Positions 22,085 to 33,754 are shown, counted from the stretch's first letter. The stretch is DNA of 64,000 bases from Pteria penguin (GCA_035048485.1 CM068584.1:69042637-69106636), one strand, 5' to 3'. Notes: generated by a model not told the origin, from the sequence alone. A program made the numbers and translations.

Positions 22085-24620
22085 GCAGAGGGAGATGATG
22101 ATAAGCCCGGGTGTTTGATGTGTATAATATTATAGAGGAGATGATGATAAGCCTGGGTGTTTGATGTGTATAATATTATAGAGGGAGATGATGATAAGTC
22201 CGTGTGTTTGATGTGTATAATATTATAGAGGGAGATGATGATAAGCCTGGGTGTTTGATGGGTATAATATTATAGAGGGAGATGATGATAAGCCCGGGTG
22301 TTTGATGTGTATAATATTATAGAGGGAGATGATGATAAGCCCGGGTGTTTGATGTGTATAATATTATAGAGGGAGATGATGATAAGCCCGGGTGTTTGGT
22401 GTGTATAATATTATAGAGGGAGATGATGATAAGCCTGGGTGTTTGATGTGTATAATATTATAGAGGGAGATGATGATAAGCCCGGGTGTTTGATGAGTAT
22501 AATATTATAGAGGGAGATGATGATAAGCCTGGGTGTTTGATGTGTATTATATTATAGAGGGAGATGATGATAAGTCCGTGTGTTTGATGTGTATAATATT
22601 ATAGAGGGAGATGATGATAAGCCTGTGTGTTTGATGGGTATAATATTATAGAGGGAGATGATGATAAGCCCGGGTGTTTGATGTGTATAATATTATAGAG
22701 GGAGATGATGATAAGCCCGGTGTTTGATGTGTATAATATTATAGAGGGAGATGATGATAAGTGCGGGTGTTTGATGTGTATAATATTATAGAGGGAGATG
22801 ATGATAAGCCCGGGTGTTTGATGTGTGTAATATTATAGAGGGAGATGATGATAAGCCCGGGTGTTTGATGTGTATAATATTATAGAGGGAGATGATGATA
22901 AGCCCGGGTGTTTGATGTGTATAATATTATAGAGGGAGATGATGATAAGTCCGGGTGTTTGATGTGTATAATATTATAGAGGGAGATGATGATAAGTCCG
23001 TGTGTTTGATGTGTATAGTATTATAGAGGGAGATGATGATAAGCCCGTGTGTTTGATGTGTATAATATTATAGAGGGAGATGATGATAAGCCCGGGTGTT
23101 TGATGTGTATAATATTATAGAGGGAGATAATGATAAGCCCGTGTGTTTGATGTGTATAATATTATAGAGGGAGATGATGATAAGTCCGTGTGTTTGATGT
23201 GTATAATATTATAGAGGGAGATGATGATAAGTCCGTGTGTTTGATGTGTATAATATTATAGAGGGAGTTGATGATAAGCCCGGGTGTTTGATGTGTGTAA
23301 TATTTTAGAGGGAGATGATGATAAGCCCGTGTGTTTGATGTGTATAATATTATAGAGGGAGATGATGATAAGCCCGGGTGTTTGATGTGTATAATATTAT
23401 AGAGGGAGTTGATGATAAGCCCGGGTGTTTGATGTGTATAATATTATAGAGGGAGATGATGATAAGCCCGGGTGTTTGGTGTGTATAATATTATAGAGGG
23501 AGATGATGATAAGCCCGGGTGTTTGATGTGTATAATATTATAGAGGGAGATGATGATAAGCCCGGGTGTTTGATGAGTATAATATTATAGAGGGAGATGA
23601 TGATAAGCCCTGGTGTTTGGTGTGTATAATATTATAGAGGGAGATGATGATAAGCCCGGGTGTTTGATGTGTATAATATTATAGAGGGAGATGATGATAA
23701 GTCCGGGTGTTTGATGTGTATAATATTATAGAGGGAGATGATGATAAGCCCGGGTGTTTGATGTGTATAATATTATAGGGGGAGATGATGATAAGCCCGG
23801 GTGTTTGATGTGTATAATATTATAGAGGGAGATGATGATAAGTCCGGGTGTTTGATGGGTATAATATTATAGAGGGAGATGATGATAAGTCCGGGTGTTT
23901 GATGGGTATAATATATTATAGAGGGAGATGATGATAAGCCCGGGTGTTTGATGTGTATAATATTATAGAGGGGGATGATGATAAGCCCGGGTGTTTGATG
24001 TGTATAATATTATAGAGGGAGATGATGATAAGCCCGTGTGTTTGATGTGTATAATATTATAAAGGGAGATGATGATAAGTCCGGGTGTTTGATGTGTATA
24101 ATATTATAGAGGGAGATGATGATAAGCCCGGGTGTTTGATGTGTATAATATTATAGAGGGAGATGATGATAAGCCCGTGTGTTTGATGAGTATAATATTA
24201 TAGAGGGAGATGATGATAAGCCCGGGTGTTTGGTGTGTATAATATTATAGAGGGAGATGATGATAAGTCCGGGTGTTTGATGTGTATAATATTATAGAGG
24301 GAGATGATGATAAGCCCGGGTGTTTGATGTGTATAATATTATAGAGGGAGATGATGATAAGTCCGGGTGTTTGATGTGTATAATATTATAGAGGGAGATG
24401 ATGATAAGCCCGGGTGTTTGATGTGTATAATATTATAGAGGGAGATGATGATAAGTCCGGGTGTTTGATGGGTATAATATTATAGAGGGAGATGATGATA
24501 AGCCCGGGTGATTGATGTGTATAATATTATAGAGGGAGATGATGATAAGTCCGGGTGTTTGATGGGTATAATATTATAGAGGGAGATGATGATAAGTCCG
24601 GGTGTTTGATGGGTATAATA
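22085..24620. repeat. Minisatellite, 47-bp unit, about 54 copies
   Basis: Unit contains 'gggagatgatgataagcccg' then 'ggtgtttgatgtgtataatattataga'. Point variants such as gtccg/gcccg, gatgggt/gatgtgt and gagttg/gagatg recur in blocks, indicating amplification of multi-unit segments. No open frame spans it. Confidence 0.97.
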
Positions 24621-25089
24621 TCATATATAGATTATGATATCATAAATCCTGAATAGTTTGTGTGAATGATGTAGAATTGTGTAGTTATGTAGCTCGGCGT
24701 AATGCTAAATCATGCATTCAAAGAGTATGCTGTCTGTCGGAATCAAAAGTGTGAAGGGAGCAAAATGTTGTCAGGAAAAACCAAATTGGTGGGTAACAAC
24801 ATTGCGTAATAAGCCATTTGCGAATTTCGATATCTTAAATTCAAGTGGAATGATTTATTCGTAGGTATGCGACCCGAGCAGAATTATTTGAGATTATTCT
24901 ACACAAAAGGATCACAAGTAACAAAAGGGAGACATTGAGGTCTACTTAAACATTAGATAACAAATTTGCCCTTAGATTTGTACTAAATTCTATGATAGAA
25001 ATGTTACTGTATGTCTGTTCGCACGTGATTTCTATGGTAAATCTTATTATTTTTAAACTGTAATCAAAAACTCAAAAATAATATACTCC
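24621..25089. other. Unannotated intergenic DNA
   Basis: No feature recognised. Confidence 0.45.
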
Positions 25090-25305
25090 TGAGTGATTGT
25101 ATTAGCTGACGGATTGAGACTTGAGATTTCACTGAGACCTGAGATTAGACTGAGACTTCAGATTCGAGATTTCACTGAGACTTGAAATTTAACTGAAACT
25201 CGAGACTTGCAATTTGAGACTTGAGATTGGACTGAGATTTGAGATTTGAGACTTGAGATTTGATCGAGATTTCAGATTTGACCGAGACTTGAAATTTACG
25301 GAAAG
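25090..25305. repeat. Degenerate repeat rich in 'gagacttgagattt'
   Basis: Irregular succession of 'gagacttgagattt' and 'gactgagacttgaga'-type segments without a fixed period. Confidence 0.7.
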
Positions 25306-26585
25306 GTCTTGATTCTATCTTTGCACCACGAAAATCACAATTCTGGTATTTTTATTTTATCATTATTTTCCCTACACCACATCCAGTTTTCATTGTGCAC
25401 CACAATAATCTTTGTGTTGTCTCTGCCCTTATCGTTCCCTTTTATTCAGATCTTAGACAGATGTTTTATTTCAAGAATATCTTGATTACGTCAAATGCAT
25501 TATTAGGTCAAATTTATAGTATTTTATAGCACAGATTTATAGCATTTTACAGCACAAATTTGTAGTATTTTATATCTCAGATTTAAATTTTTCCGCTCCA
25601 TGCCGACAGAATGGCCACTATGTATTCCAGCCATTAAATAACATTCAGAATCGGATATTTCTCTTTATGGAATCAATCAATGATCAATAATGGTGGGACG
25701 AGGGACGACAACGCGACTAGCGATGTACCATTCTCTCATGTCACTTCCACGACAACACACAATCTAATCTATCTCATAATGACTCTATACAAGATAATAT
25801 ATTTTCATTGTGTCACATTTCTTACGATGAAGGGAAGAGAAATCGCTGAATAGAGAAATAATTGCGTTTTAATCTCCAAGAAAGCGGCAATGTTGGTAAG
25901 AGCGCGTGATTGACGCCGCATACATCATTGTTCATCCTTTACCCTATCATATTATTCTGTCCAAGTCCGCATATATCATTCAGGCATTCTGACTAAGGCC
26001 GCGTGTATCATTTAGCAATGCTGGTCAGTCGACATAACGAGACAGTTATTCATAATGCTAATATCCGTACTCCTACATGCATAGAAGCTATAATCAAACA
26101 CGACCTGATGTTATAACGAGAAAACACGAGACATCACGAGATGATACCGGATCCGTTTGGATAAGGTTTAAATGCATGCAATTTCACGGCAGAGATTGAA
26201 CTGCAGCGAGCTATACGTATGGAAAACGTAATTGTAATTTGAGAAAAGATCAACAACTAAATCTTGAAATAGGATTGATATATTGTTGGTGCTTTGTTTG
26301 TCTGTTGTTTGTTTGTGTGTGTGTGTTGTGTTTTTCTTTCTTTTTGTGGGTTTATTTTTGTTTTTGTTTTGTTCTTTTTGCTTTTATTTATTTATATTTT
26401 ATTAATTTTGCGTGGGGTATTTTATTTGATCTGTTTGTTTTTTGTTTTCTATTCTTTTTTTAAAATTTTTTTTTGGGGGGGGGGGTAGGAGGGGGATGGG
26501 TGGGTTAGTTTTTGTTTGTTTGGGAGGGGGTTGTTTGTTTTTGTTGGGGGGGGGGGGGTTGTTTGTTTTGCTTGTGTTTTTCTGG
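25306..26585. other. Unannotated DNA, T/G-rich toward the right
   Basis: No gene recognised. From about 26285 to 26580 the + strand is a T and G rich low-complexity stretch with two poly-G runs (26475-26485, 26546-26558). Confidence 0.45.
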
Positions 26586-26642
26586 GTTTATTATTATTAT
26601 TATTATCATCATCATCATTATCATTATTATTATTATTATAGC
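26586..26642. repeat. (TTA/TCA)n microsatellite
   Basis: Trinucleotide run 'ttattattattatcatcatc' and further TTA units. Confidence 0.9.
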
Positions 26643-27869
26643 CTCCCCGACTCGTGCTTACAGTTATGTTCTCAGTGGTCGGGGTAAGGCTACAAAAATG
26701 ATCCATTCAGCTCTTCAGAGCACAACGAACACTTCACAGTAAACGACAACAGTATGTGATAATGCGTTTGTACAAGTTTACGCCACGCCTATATAATTTC
26801 AGACGACGGTCTAATGCATTACATAGAAATGGGGTCCGCACGGTATACGCATCGTCTTCGAGGTTTACGTAACGCCATGCTCTTTTTAAAGAAGTCCGAA
26901 ACATTCCGAATGTATTATGGTTTATGACTTGGGTTTTATCGTAAGCTGTAATGGAAATTTTCATATGTTACTGTAAGCAATAATACTGGAGATATTTCCG
27001 TACCAGTTACATGTAGCAACAATCACAATCAACACCCCCCCCCCCCCGGGGGGGGGGGGGGGGGGGGCTTTTGAAACTTGATATCATAAAACGAAAAGTA
27101 CTTTTCTTGCCATTTTTCGATGTAAAATAAGTGATTATACACACAAAAACCCCTTTTCGAATAATTCATTTGGGTTGGGCCCCCTATCCACAAAATTTTT
27201 GGATCTGTGCCTGATGAAATATACAAATGTGTCCAATATCTAGTTCATATTGCATCAAATCATGCTTCCCGTGCGTACGGAACTGAGGTCGTCTGATCGC
27301 GTAATTGCGCATGTACACTTCAGCATGCCGGGTGCAGTCTTGTTGCGCTCGACTCCTTGTTTACATTCAGCCCCAGTATATAAACCCCGTTGTGTTGATA
27401 GCGGTAGTAAATGTTATGTTAAGCCCTAAGCTTTATTACTCTCTATGGGTTTTATCATGGAAACTTTTCTGTGACATTTCAAAGGAAAAGAATAAAATAA
27501 ATGCTTTCTATTTGATGAAGCTCCTAATTTCCTCTGCCATTCATTCGCAGTAGAGGGATGAAATGAGGCGCACAATAGAGTTAGAGAGAGGCTTGGAATA
27601 GCAAGCTAATAGGATTACGGTGGTAAGCGTTCAATTAACCCCCGACCGGCTATTGTGGCGAAGTCTCATCAGCACCAAACATCTCGTGTGTTTAAATATC
27701 TCTTTTTTTAAACACACCTGGGTCGAGTATCACAAAAGGCTATACGCCATGACTGACGTTATGTAGGTCGTAGAGGTCATATACTTATAACATTTCGTTT
27801 CACTGTGAATAAAAAATCAATAAAAAGTTCGAGAAAGAAATTGTACAGAGGAGGGTGCTTACTCAGTGC
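26643..27869. other. Unannotated DNA with a poly-C/poly-G junction
   Basis: At 27035-27067 thirteen C are followed directly by twenty G. A 77-codon open frame on the - strand (26734-26964) has no recognisable motif and no clear splice context. No gene supported. Confidence 0.45.
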
Positions 27870-28195
27870 TTACAGATGGTAGTAAACTAAAAGGGTGGAC
27901 GGCCGTTTTTAAGCTGAAAGTGCGAACGCCCGTTTGTAAGCTAAATGGCTGGACGCCTGGTAGTAAGCTAAAAGGGTGGACGGCCGTTTGTAAGCTAAAA
28001 GGCTGGACGCCCAGGGTAGTAAGCTAAAAGGGTGGACGCCCAGTTGTAAGCTTAAAGAGCGGACGCCAGGTTGTACATCGAAGCTAAAGAGCGGATGCCC
28101 GAATGTAATGTAAAAGGGCGGACGCCCGGTTTTAGGCTTAAAGGAGTGGATGTCTATTCCTAAGATGAAAAAGTAAACGCCCGGTCGTAAACTTA
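27870..28195. repeat. Diverged minisatellite, about 27-bp unit, about 12 copies
   Basis: Unit 'gtaagctaaaagggtggacg' plus 'cc(c/g)gttt'. Copies vary in length and sequence. Confidence 0.85.
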
Positions 28196-28552
28196 CAGGG
28201 TTGAACTTTTTGGCAAGCGGTCATATATTAAACATTATTTGTTGTCTTCACCAATACACGTCGATAAAGCGCAAGTTATTGCTCGCATTGATCAACCACT
28301 ATGATGTATAGACGAGAAAATCCTCATATAGCCCGCCTGTTTGAAGACCAAACACAGTTACTCTAAACCATATATATGTTTTCTTTTTGATATAGCAAAA
28401 AATCATACGTTTTAATTTAAAAAATATTGCCAGAAACGTATAATTAAAAGCTTTTATATATTTTCTTATTGATTTAGCAAAAATAACAATTTTCAATTAA
28501 AAAATCAACAGAAACGTAAATAAAACTTTTACATATTGTCTTATGATTTATT
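28196..28552. other. Unannotated DNA upstream of the LFRFamide gene
   Basis: AT-rich. Two diverged copies of a segment with 'cttttatatattttctta' occur at about 28370-28545. No promoter can be pointed to, because the first coding exon begins with a splice acceptor and the true 5' exon is not identified. Confidence 0.4.
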
Positions 28553-28682
28553 TGTCTCGGCGGATGTGCTGGGGTGTGCCCGTTGTGTAGGTATAGATTC
28601 CTGTACATTGCACCAATTCGGTGCCGCCATCATATCGGAACAACAACCATTGTGTGACGTAAAACAAGAATCTAAACACATT
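28553..28682 (+). mobile_element. SINE fragment (local family C tail)
   Basis: Contains 'tacattgcaccaattcggtg', 'ccgccatcatatcgg' and 'gtgtgacgtaaaacaa', matching the tail of the element at 12050-12405. Confidence 0.55.
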
Positions 28683-28828
28683 TCTAAGTGTTGTTAACTT
28701 TCGGGATTAATCAGGAGAAGGTGCATGATGGGCCCAAAGAGGTCAGAGAGGGTAACTTTAAATGCGAGAAGGAAAATGCCTGATTTGTACTCGTAGATGA
28801 CTCTGGTTGGTTTCTCTTTGCAGTTACC

Positions 28829-30819
28829 ATGGAAACGAAACTAGTGTGGTACCTGACAGCAATGTTAGCGTTGTTAAATATTGCCATGGCAACAGAAGAA
28901 GATAAATCAGGTATAAATATTCTATATTAATTTGATTTGATACAGTTGTCATGTTCTAAATTTTGAATTTAACCCCCCCCCCCCCCGGTCACTTAGAAAA
29001 TTTAAAAAAATATATTAAAGTCCAAAACAATTGTTATGATTAATTAAGGGCATTATTGATTACTTGATTTTTAACAAAACGAATAACCGTGTTCATTTGA
29101 GATCAAAATATGTTACATTTGGTATAATCGATAACCATGTGATACCACTCGCAAAATTCTATCTTTTGATCCCACAGAGTTATAATACTTTTTTATTGTA
29201 AATAAAGGGAGATTTTTAATTTGAAGCCCGTTATTCTTTAATAAAGATCCTTAAACCCTACAAACTCCATCAAATTTGGTATCAGTGGAAAGGTCTTGAC
29301 CTCACCTTTCATGTGATACCACTTGTAGAGTTCTATCTTTCGATCCCACAGAGTTATAACCCCTTTTTATTTGTAAACAAAGGGACAACTTGTATCTTGA
29401 AACCCGTTTTTCTTTAATAGAGACCCTTAAACCCTACAAACCCTATCAAATTTGGTATCAGTTGAAAGGCCTTGACCTCACCTTTCATGTGATACCACTT
29501 GTAGAATTCTATCTTTGGATCCCACAGAGTTATAACCCTTTTTTATTTGTAAACAAAGGGACAACTTGTATCTTGAAACCCGTTTTTCTTTAATAAAGAC
29601 CCTTAAACCCTACAAACCCTATCAAATTTGGTATCAGTGGAAAGGTCTTGGCCTCACCTTTCATATGATACCACTAATAGAATTCTATCTTTTGATCTCT
29701 GGGAGTTATTATTATTATTATTATTTTATTTTCTTTATCTTAATCCCAAAGAAGACTATTAACTGTGTGTGATTGGTTTGATGAATCATCTTCGAGTGAA
29801 CTATCAGACATATTTCCATAAACTCATAAAATACTTTTAAAAATCAGTTATTTCATTTCAATTTATTCCATTGTCTAACGTTCAAATAAACTGTCATGCA
29901 GAATGGTTTAATTCTATCTATCGACAGAATAAAACTCAATAAAATACAAATCCCAGTCATTATTTCATTGTTGAAGAGAAGAATTTGAAATTATGACTTA
30001 AGTATTTTCTCACTCTATAAATCTCAAGCCAAATAGAAGAACTGGAAATCTTTTTACGAACTTTCTTGGTAGCATGATTCTTTTAATACTCTTCACCTGT
30101 CAGTTGCACATTCTGTATGTATTGTTATATCACTCTGTGTGCCTTTGTGTTGTATTGTATATTTTCTTACCCCTTCTTTCTCTATACTATCAGGGAAAAG
30201 GATGCGACATTATAAGATGAACATTATTGGCCTGTATATGTTGTCAGAGGAAATGCTGTATCCATGAAAAAAAAAATATATTTTTATGTTTGTTTGTTTA
30301 TCAGTTTGGTTCTATCTGTTTTTTTTTTTTTTTTACTTTACTGTCTCTCTCTCTTATAGATTTTTTCCACAGTTTCAATAAAAAAATTTTTATTTCCACT
30401 CAGTTGTAGATGACATTCCACAAGAAGAACGATTAATACAGAAGCGTTCCGGTCCCGAAGACGACATCTCGGACTCGTACGAGTTCTCTGACATGGACTT
30501 GGATGAGTTAGAGAAAAGAGGGTCGCTGTTACGGTTCGGAAAACGAGGAAGTCTCCTCCGATTTGGCAAACGCGGAAGTTTACTGAGGTTCGGCAAACGA
30601 GGCTCACTTTTCCGCTTCGGAAAACGTTTCAATGACCAAGCCGGTAAAACATACCGGTCATCGTACAGTGACGCTGATTGGCTGGATGGGGCCGAATCAA
30701 AACGGGCCCGAAGTTTGTTCAGATTCGGTAAGAAGCGATCGTCCCTTTTCCGGTTTGGACGCAGCGTGGATAAGGCTCCTCATCTGCCTTTTCGATTCGG
30801 ACGGGAAGAGGAAATCTGA
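28829..30819 (+). CDS. LFRFamide: LFRFamide neuropeptide precursor (two coding exons)
   Basis: Secreted precursor of amidated RFamide peptides of the molluscan LFRFamide type, which family knowledge compares with short neuropeptide F. Coding exons are 28829-28910 and 30404-30819. The donor is 'g|gtataa', the acceptor 'ttccactcag|tt', phase 1. A further acceptor ('tttctctttgcag') ends at 28823, so the 5' UTR is itself spliced. The product has 165 residues: signal peptide 1-21 (hydrophobic 'LVWYLTAMLALLNIAMA'), an acidic spacer to 64, then KR-flanked GSLLRFG three times and GSLFRFG once (67-100), a spacer with a possible peptide at 103-126, ARSLFRFG (129-136), SSLFRFG (140-146) and a segment ending APHLPFRFG (152-160). 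Every RF is followed by Gly, the amide donor, and by basic cleavage sites. The second exon has no stop before TGA at 30817-30819. Confidence in family is high and in the exact peptide ends moderate. Confidence 0.93.
29115..29710 (+). repeat. Intronic tandem repeat, about 176-bp unit, about 3.4 copies
   Basis: In the LFRFamide intron. 'gaaacccgtttttctttaat' recurs at about 29399 and 29575, a diverged form at 29223, and 'tttcatgtgataccact' recurs in each unit. The last copy runs into a (TTA)n. Open frames of about 67 codons here are repeat by-products. Confidence 0.85.
29812..30005 (-). mobile_element. Decayed MITE of the CWG-target family in the LFRFamide intron
   Basis: It matches the copy at 32226-32441 in reverse orientation: 'tttcaatttattccattg', 'atgcagaatggttta', 'cttaagtattttctcac'. 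Both terminal repeats are worn ('cataaactcataaaatac' and 'ctctataaat'). Confidence 0.6.
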
Positions 30820-31400
30820 ATATGCAGACATTGCGTCATCATAGATTTAGTGACGTCATTAATTGCATCATAGATTTAGTGACGTCATTAATCATATCAT
30901 CACCATGTTTCCTTCTGGGACCTTTAACGTTTAACAATGTTACTTCGCAGTGAGTGTAATATAATGAATCGGGACGGGGATATATCATTTACGAGAGGGC
31001 AATATTTGTTTGAATTCAAAGATATAATATCTGAACAAAGTCAACGGATTTAATCAATGGGAAATACGATAATAAGTCGGAAAGCACGGTGAGCACAAAG
31101 ACAAAACAAGCTAATGACATTGAGGAAAATACGAGAAAACATAAATATATTTATAAATACGCCTAAGGAGATATCACTACACAAAATGCTGATTTAAAGG
31201 GAGGTAATCCTGATTGCTGACTTTTTGTCTTCTTTGTAGCTTCACTTGTCTACGCAGTAGAGTGTTCTTGTCACATGACCAGATCACGTGATGAATCGAT
31301 GATTATTCTCCACCATTACTATTCTTGTTAGTTTTATAGAATCTATCCGTTTACTGCAATAAATCATTTAACGCTCCAATAAATATGGTGTCTGTTGTAG
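30820..31400 (+). other. Probable 3' UTR region of the LFRFamide gene
   Basis: No further coding exon follows the stop. A 25-bp direct duplication 'catagatttagtgacgtcat' lies at 30841-30888. AATAAA signals occur at 31358-31363 and 31378-31383 and are plausible polyadenylation signals, not proven. Confidence 0.35.
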
Positions 31401-31809
31401 CTACTCCACGAGATCTCACGAGAATTTACGAGATTGATGTTTAAGTCGTGGGTGTTAGTTTTCAGGATTTACCACCTCATTATTTAAATACATTGTATTA
31501 CAGCCCAGTATCAAACAATATTAAAAGTCTGCATGTGAATTCCTGGGACTCGTGGAACGAATGGCAATCATACAAGTACATTTTTGACACTTTAGTTAAG
31601 AGAAGATTTTCTAAGATTTTCTAACCCAATAAAATCAAAACAAAACAAAACAAAACAAAACAAATCAAAACAACCCAAGCTCAGTCAGAATATCAATGAT
31701 TTCTGTAAATGTCTAGGAGGAATGATTTGTCAAATATTTATGATTTGATCTAAGTTCTTTCGTAAAACAAGGCCAAGGAATGAAACAACGTATGACGGTG
31801 AACATTCAT
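31401..31809. other. Unannotated DNA with (AAAAC)n
   Basis: (AAAAC)n at about 31634-31672. Nothing else recognised. Confidence 0.5.
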
Positions 31810-32223
31810 GAAGACCTGAATGTCAGAGGTGAGACCAGGTGTATGAGATATCACAGGTGAGAACAGGTATCTGAGATATCATAGGTGAGACCAGATGTAT
31901 GAGATATCAGAGGTGAGACAAGGTGTATGAGATATCAGATGTGAGATCAAATGTATGAGATATCGGAGGTGAAACCAGATGTATGAGATCTAAAAGGTGA
32001 GGCTAGGTGTCTGAGATATCAGAGGTGAGACCAGGTGTCTGAGATATTAAAGGTGAGATCTGGTGTATGAGATAACAGGTGAGACCAAGTGTCTGAGATA
32101 TAAGATGTGAGACTTGGTGTCCAATATATCAGAGGTGAGACCTACTGCCTGAGATAGAGGCGAGACCATGTGACTGAGGTATGAAATGTTATACCAGGTG
32201 CCTGAGATATCAGAGATGAGCCC
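31810..32223. repeat. Minisatellite, about 28-bp unit, about 14 copies
   Basis: Unit 'gaggtgagaccaggtgtatg' plus 'agatatca'. The left edge ('gaacattcatgaagacctgaatgtca') resembles the start of the dispersed repeat block at 6265 ('ggacattcacggacccctaa'), whose next bases also read 'accaggtgtc', so the array probably grew from that repeat. A MITE is inserted in its last unit. Confidence 0.85.
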
Positions 32224-32225
32224 AG

Positions 32226-32441
32226 GGTCCGGCGCCATAAACTGAGAATATACTTAAGTCAAAAATTCATATTGTTCTGTTCATTAATGAATTAACTAGA
32301 ATTTGGATTTTATTTAGTTTTATTCTACTGATAAATAGAAGTAAACCATTCTGCATTAAAATTTATTTGAAAGTTTGATAATGGAATAAATTAAAATGAA
32401 ATTTTTGATTTAAGTATATTCTCAGTTTATGGCGCCGGACC
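32226..32441. mobile_element. MITE, 216 bp, most intact copy of the CWG-target family
   Basis: Termini 'ggtccggcgccataaactga' and its reverse complement, with similarity continuing 30-45 bp inward ('gaatatactta.gtcaaaaatt'). The interior is AT-rich and non-coding. It is flanked by CAG on both sides (32223-32225, 32442-32444). The host 28-bp array resumes briefly after it ('caggtgcccgagag'). Confidence 0.85.
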
Positions 32442-32882
32442 CAGGTGCCCGAGAGTAGTAAAACGCCTGCTTGGCTATCCACTTTTTCGATGGATACCTC
32501 ATTCATTTAATTTTAATTAATTAATTCTAATGATTAAAATTCAACACTGCATAGACACGATGAGTATGAGTTAACACTGTTTGTGTCACAGGCACACACC
32601 AGAAAAGGGCTGAAATAAATGTTATGGTAAAACTTTCCGCGGGGAACTATTGTCTTTTTCTAACTTTAAATTTTTATTTAGAAAAAGACACTATTTTACG
32701 AATTCATGGACCCCTGAAACCGGAGGTGAGGCCTGAATTCCAAAAGTGAAACCAGGTGGCCGGAAGGTATAAAGGTCTCTTGTTCGATAACCACATACGA
32801 AATTCATGGACCAGATTTCCAATTCATTCTACATTTTCATAGAAATGCATGCACAATATTGGGTCTTTTTGTTATAAATGAT
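32442..32882. other. Dispersed-repeat fragments
   Basis: 'ccgcggggaact' at 32638 and 'catggacccctgaaaccgg' at 32706 with 'aaaccaggtggccgg' are shared in type with 6265-6510. A 17-bp palindromic A/T motif ('ttaattttaattaattaatt') is at about 32508. No gene. Confidence 0.5.
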
Positions 32883-33027
32883 TATTTCTCATATGAGCAG
32901 GCATCTGACGTCAGACTTTTAGGACGTCAACAGTTCTGTGGAAACTAGAGTTAAAATACGGGAAACGATTTAAAAATTGTATGACGTCACAATGACTTCA
33001 CGTCAGATACCTGCTAATATGGAAAAT
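32883..33027. mobile_element. Short terminal-inverted-repeat element
   Basis: Left end 'atttctcatatgagcagg' then 'catctgacgtca'; the right end in reverse complement reads 'attttccatattagcagg' then 'tatctgacgt'. The right half ('tattgtgacgtcatacaa' type) recurs at the right edge of the window near 63846. About 145 bp, non-coding. Confidence 0.6.
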
Positions 33028-33718
33028 ACCTCCGTATAACTAAAAGACAGATTTACATTCTCCATACGACACTCGGACGGCTTCAGTTTTAGTACGGCCG
33101 CTTAGTTTTACACTTTATGGCTGACATTGTAGAAAAAGTATTAATTTGGTCTATAAAACAGACAAAGAAATTTGACTTTACCTGTGACTTCACCATGAGG
33201 TCACTTTGGATACATTTTTCTGTACATCATTTTTATGTAAAAGGCATATGTTATTTTATTTTTCAAATAGTCAAAGGGGTAGAGAAAGCCTCATTTTGAG
33301 TCATACAAAAACAAATTCCTCTCCAATGAATATTTTATATTATTTTGCACTAATACATGACATAATGGGATTCACCAATCGTACTTGTTCGTGTCGACTT
33401 TTACATAATAACAATAAACATAGTAAAACAAAAGGTCGAAAATAAGATTTTATTTAGAAACCGAAGATAAATCCCGAGGGGTATACCCCATGCGACGTCA
33501 CTTGTATGAATAATCTTAGCGTTTGCCAGTGAACCACATTAAACCTTTATTTAGTGGGAAAAAAACCCAAACAAACAAACACGAAACAAAACAAAGCAAA
33601 AAAACTAAAAAAAAAACAAAAAAAAAACAAAAAAAAAACAAAACAAAACCAAACAAAACAAAACAAAAAACTCATCAACAATGAAATTTTGGAGATAACC
33701 TTTTAACTTTTAAAAGAA
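33028..33718. other. Dispersed repeat and A-rich tract
   Basis: 33431-33520 is the inverted match to 5985-6110. 33553-33672 is (CAAAA)n and poly-A. Two 60-80-codon frames at 33117-33445 lie within this repeat neighbourhood and show no recognised motif. Confidence 0.5.
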
Positions 33719-33719
33719 T

Positions 33720-33753
<34 letters not shown>
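33719..33753. repeat. (AGTT)n microsatellite
   Basis: About eight AGTT units. Confidence 0.9.

Positions 33754-33754
<1 letters not shown>

Noticed and set aside
26734..26964. 77-codon open frame on the - strand with a charged composition
   Set aside because: No motif, no convincing splice sites and no neighbouring exons; left as unannotated.
30338..30632. Antisense frames opposite the LFRFamide exon
   Set aside because: They are shadows of the repeated RFG-KR coding sequence.
33117..33445. Two overlapping 60-80-codon frames on +
   Set aside because: They lie in dispersed repeat DNA shared with 5985-6250 and lack any family motif.
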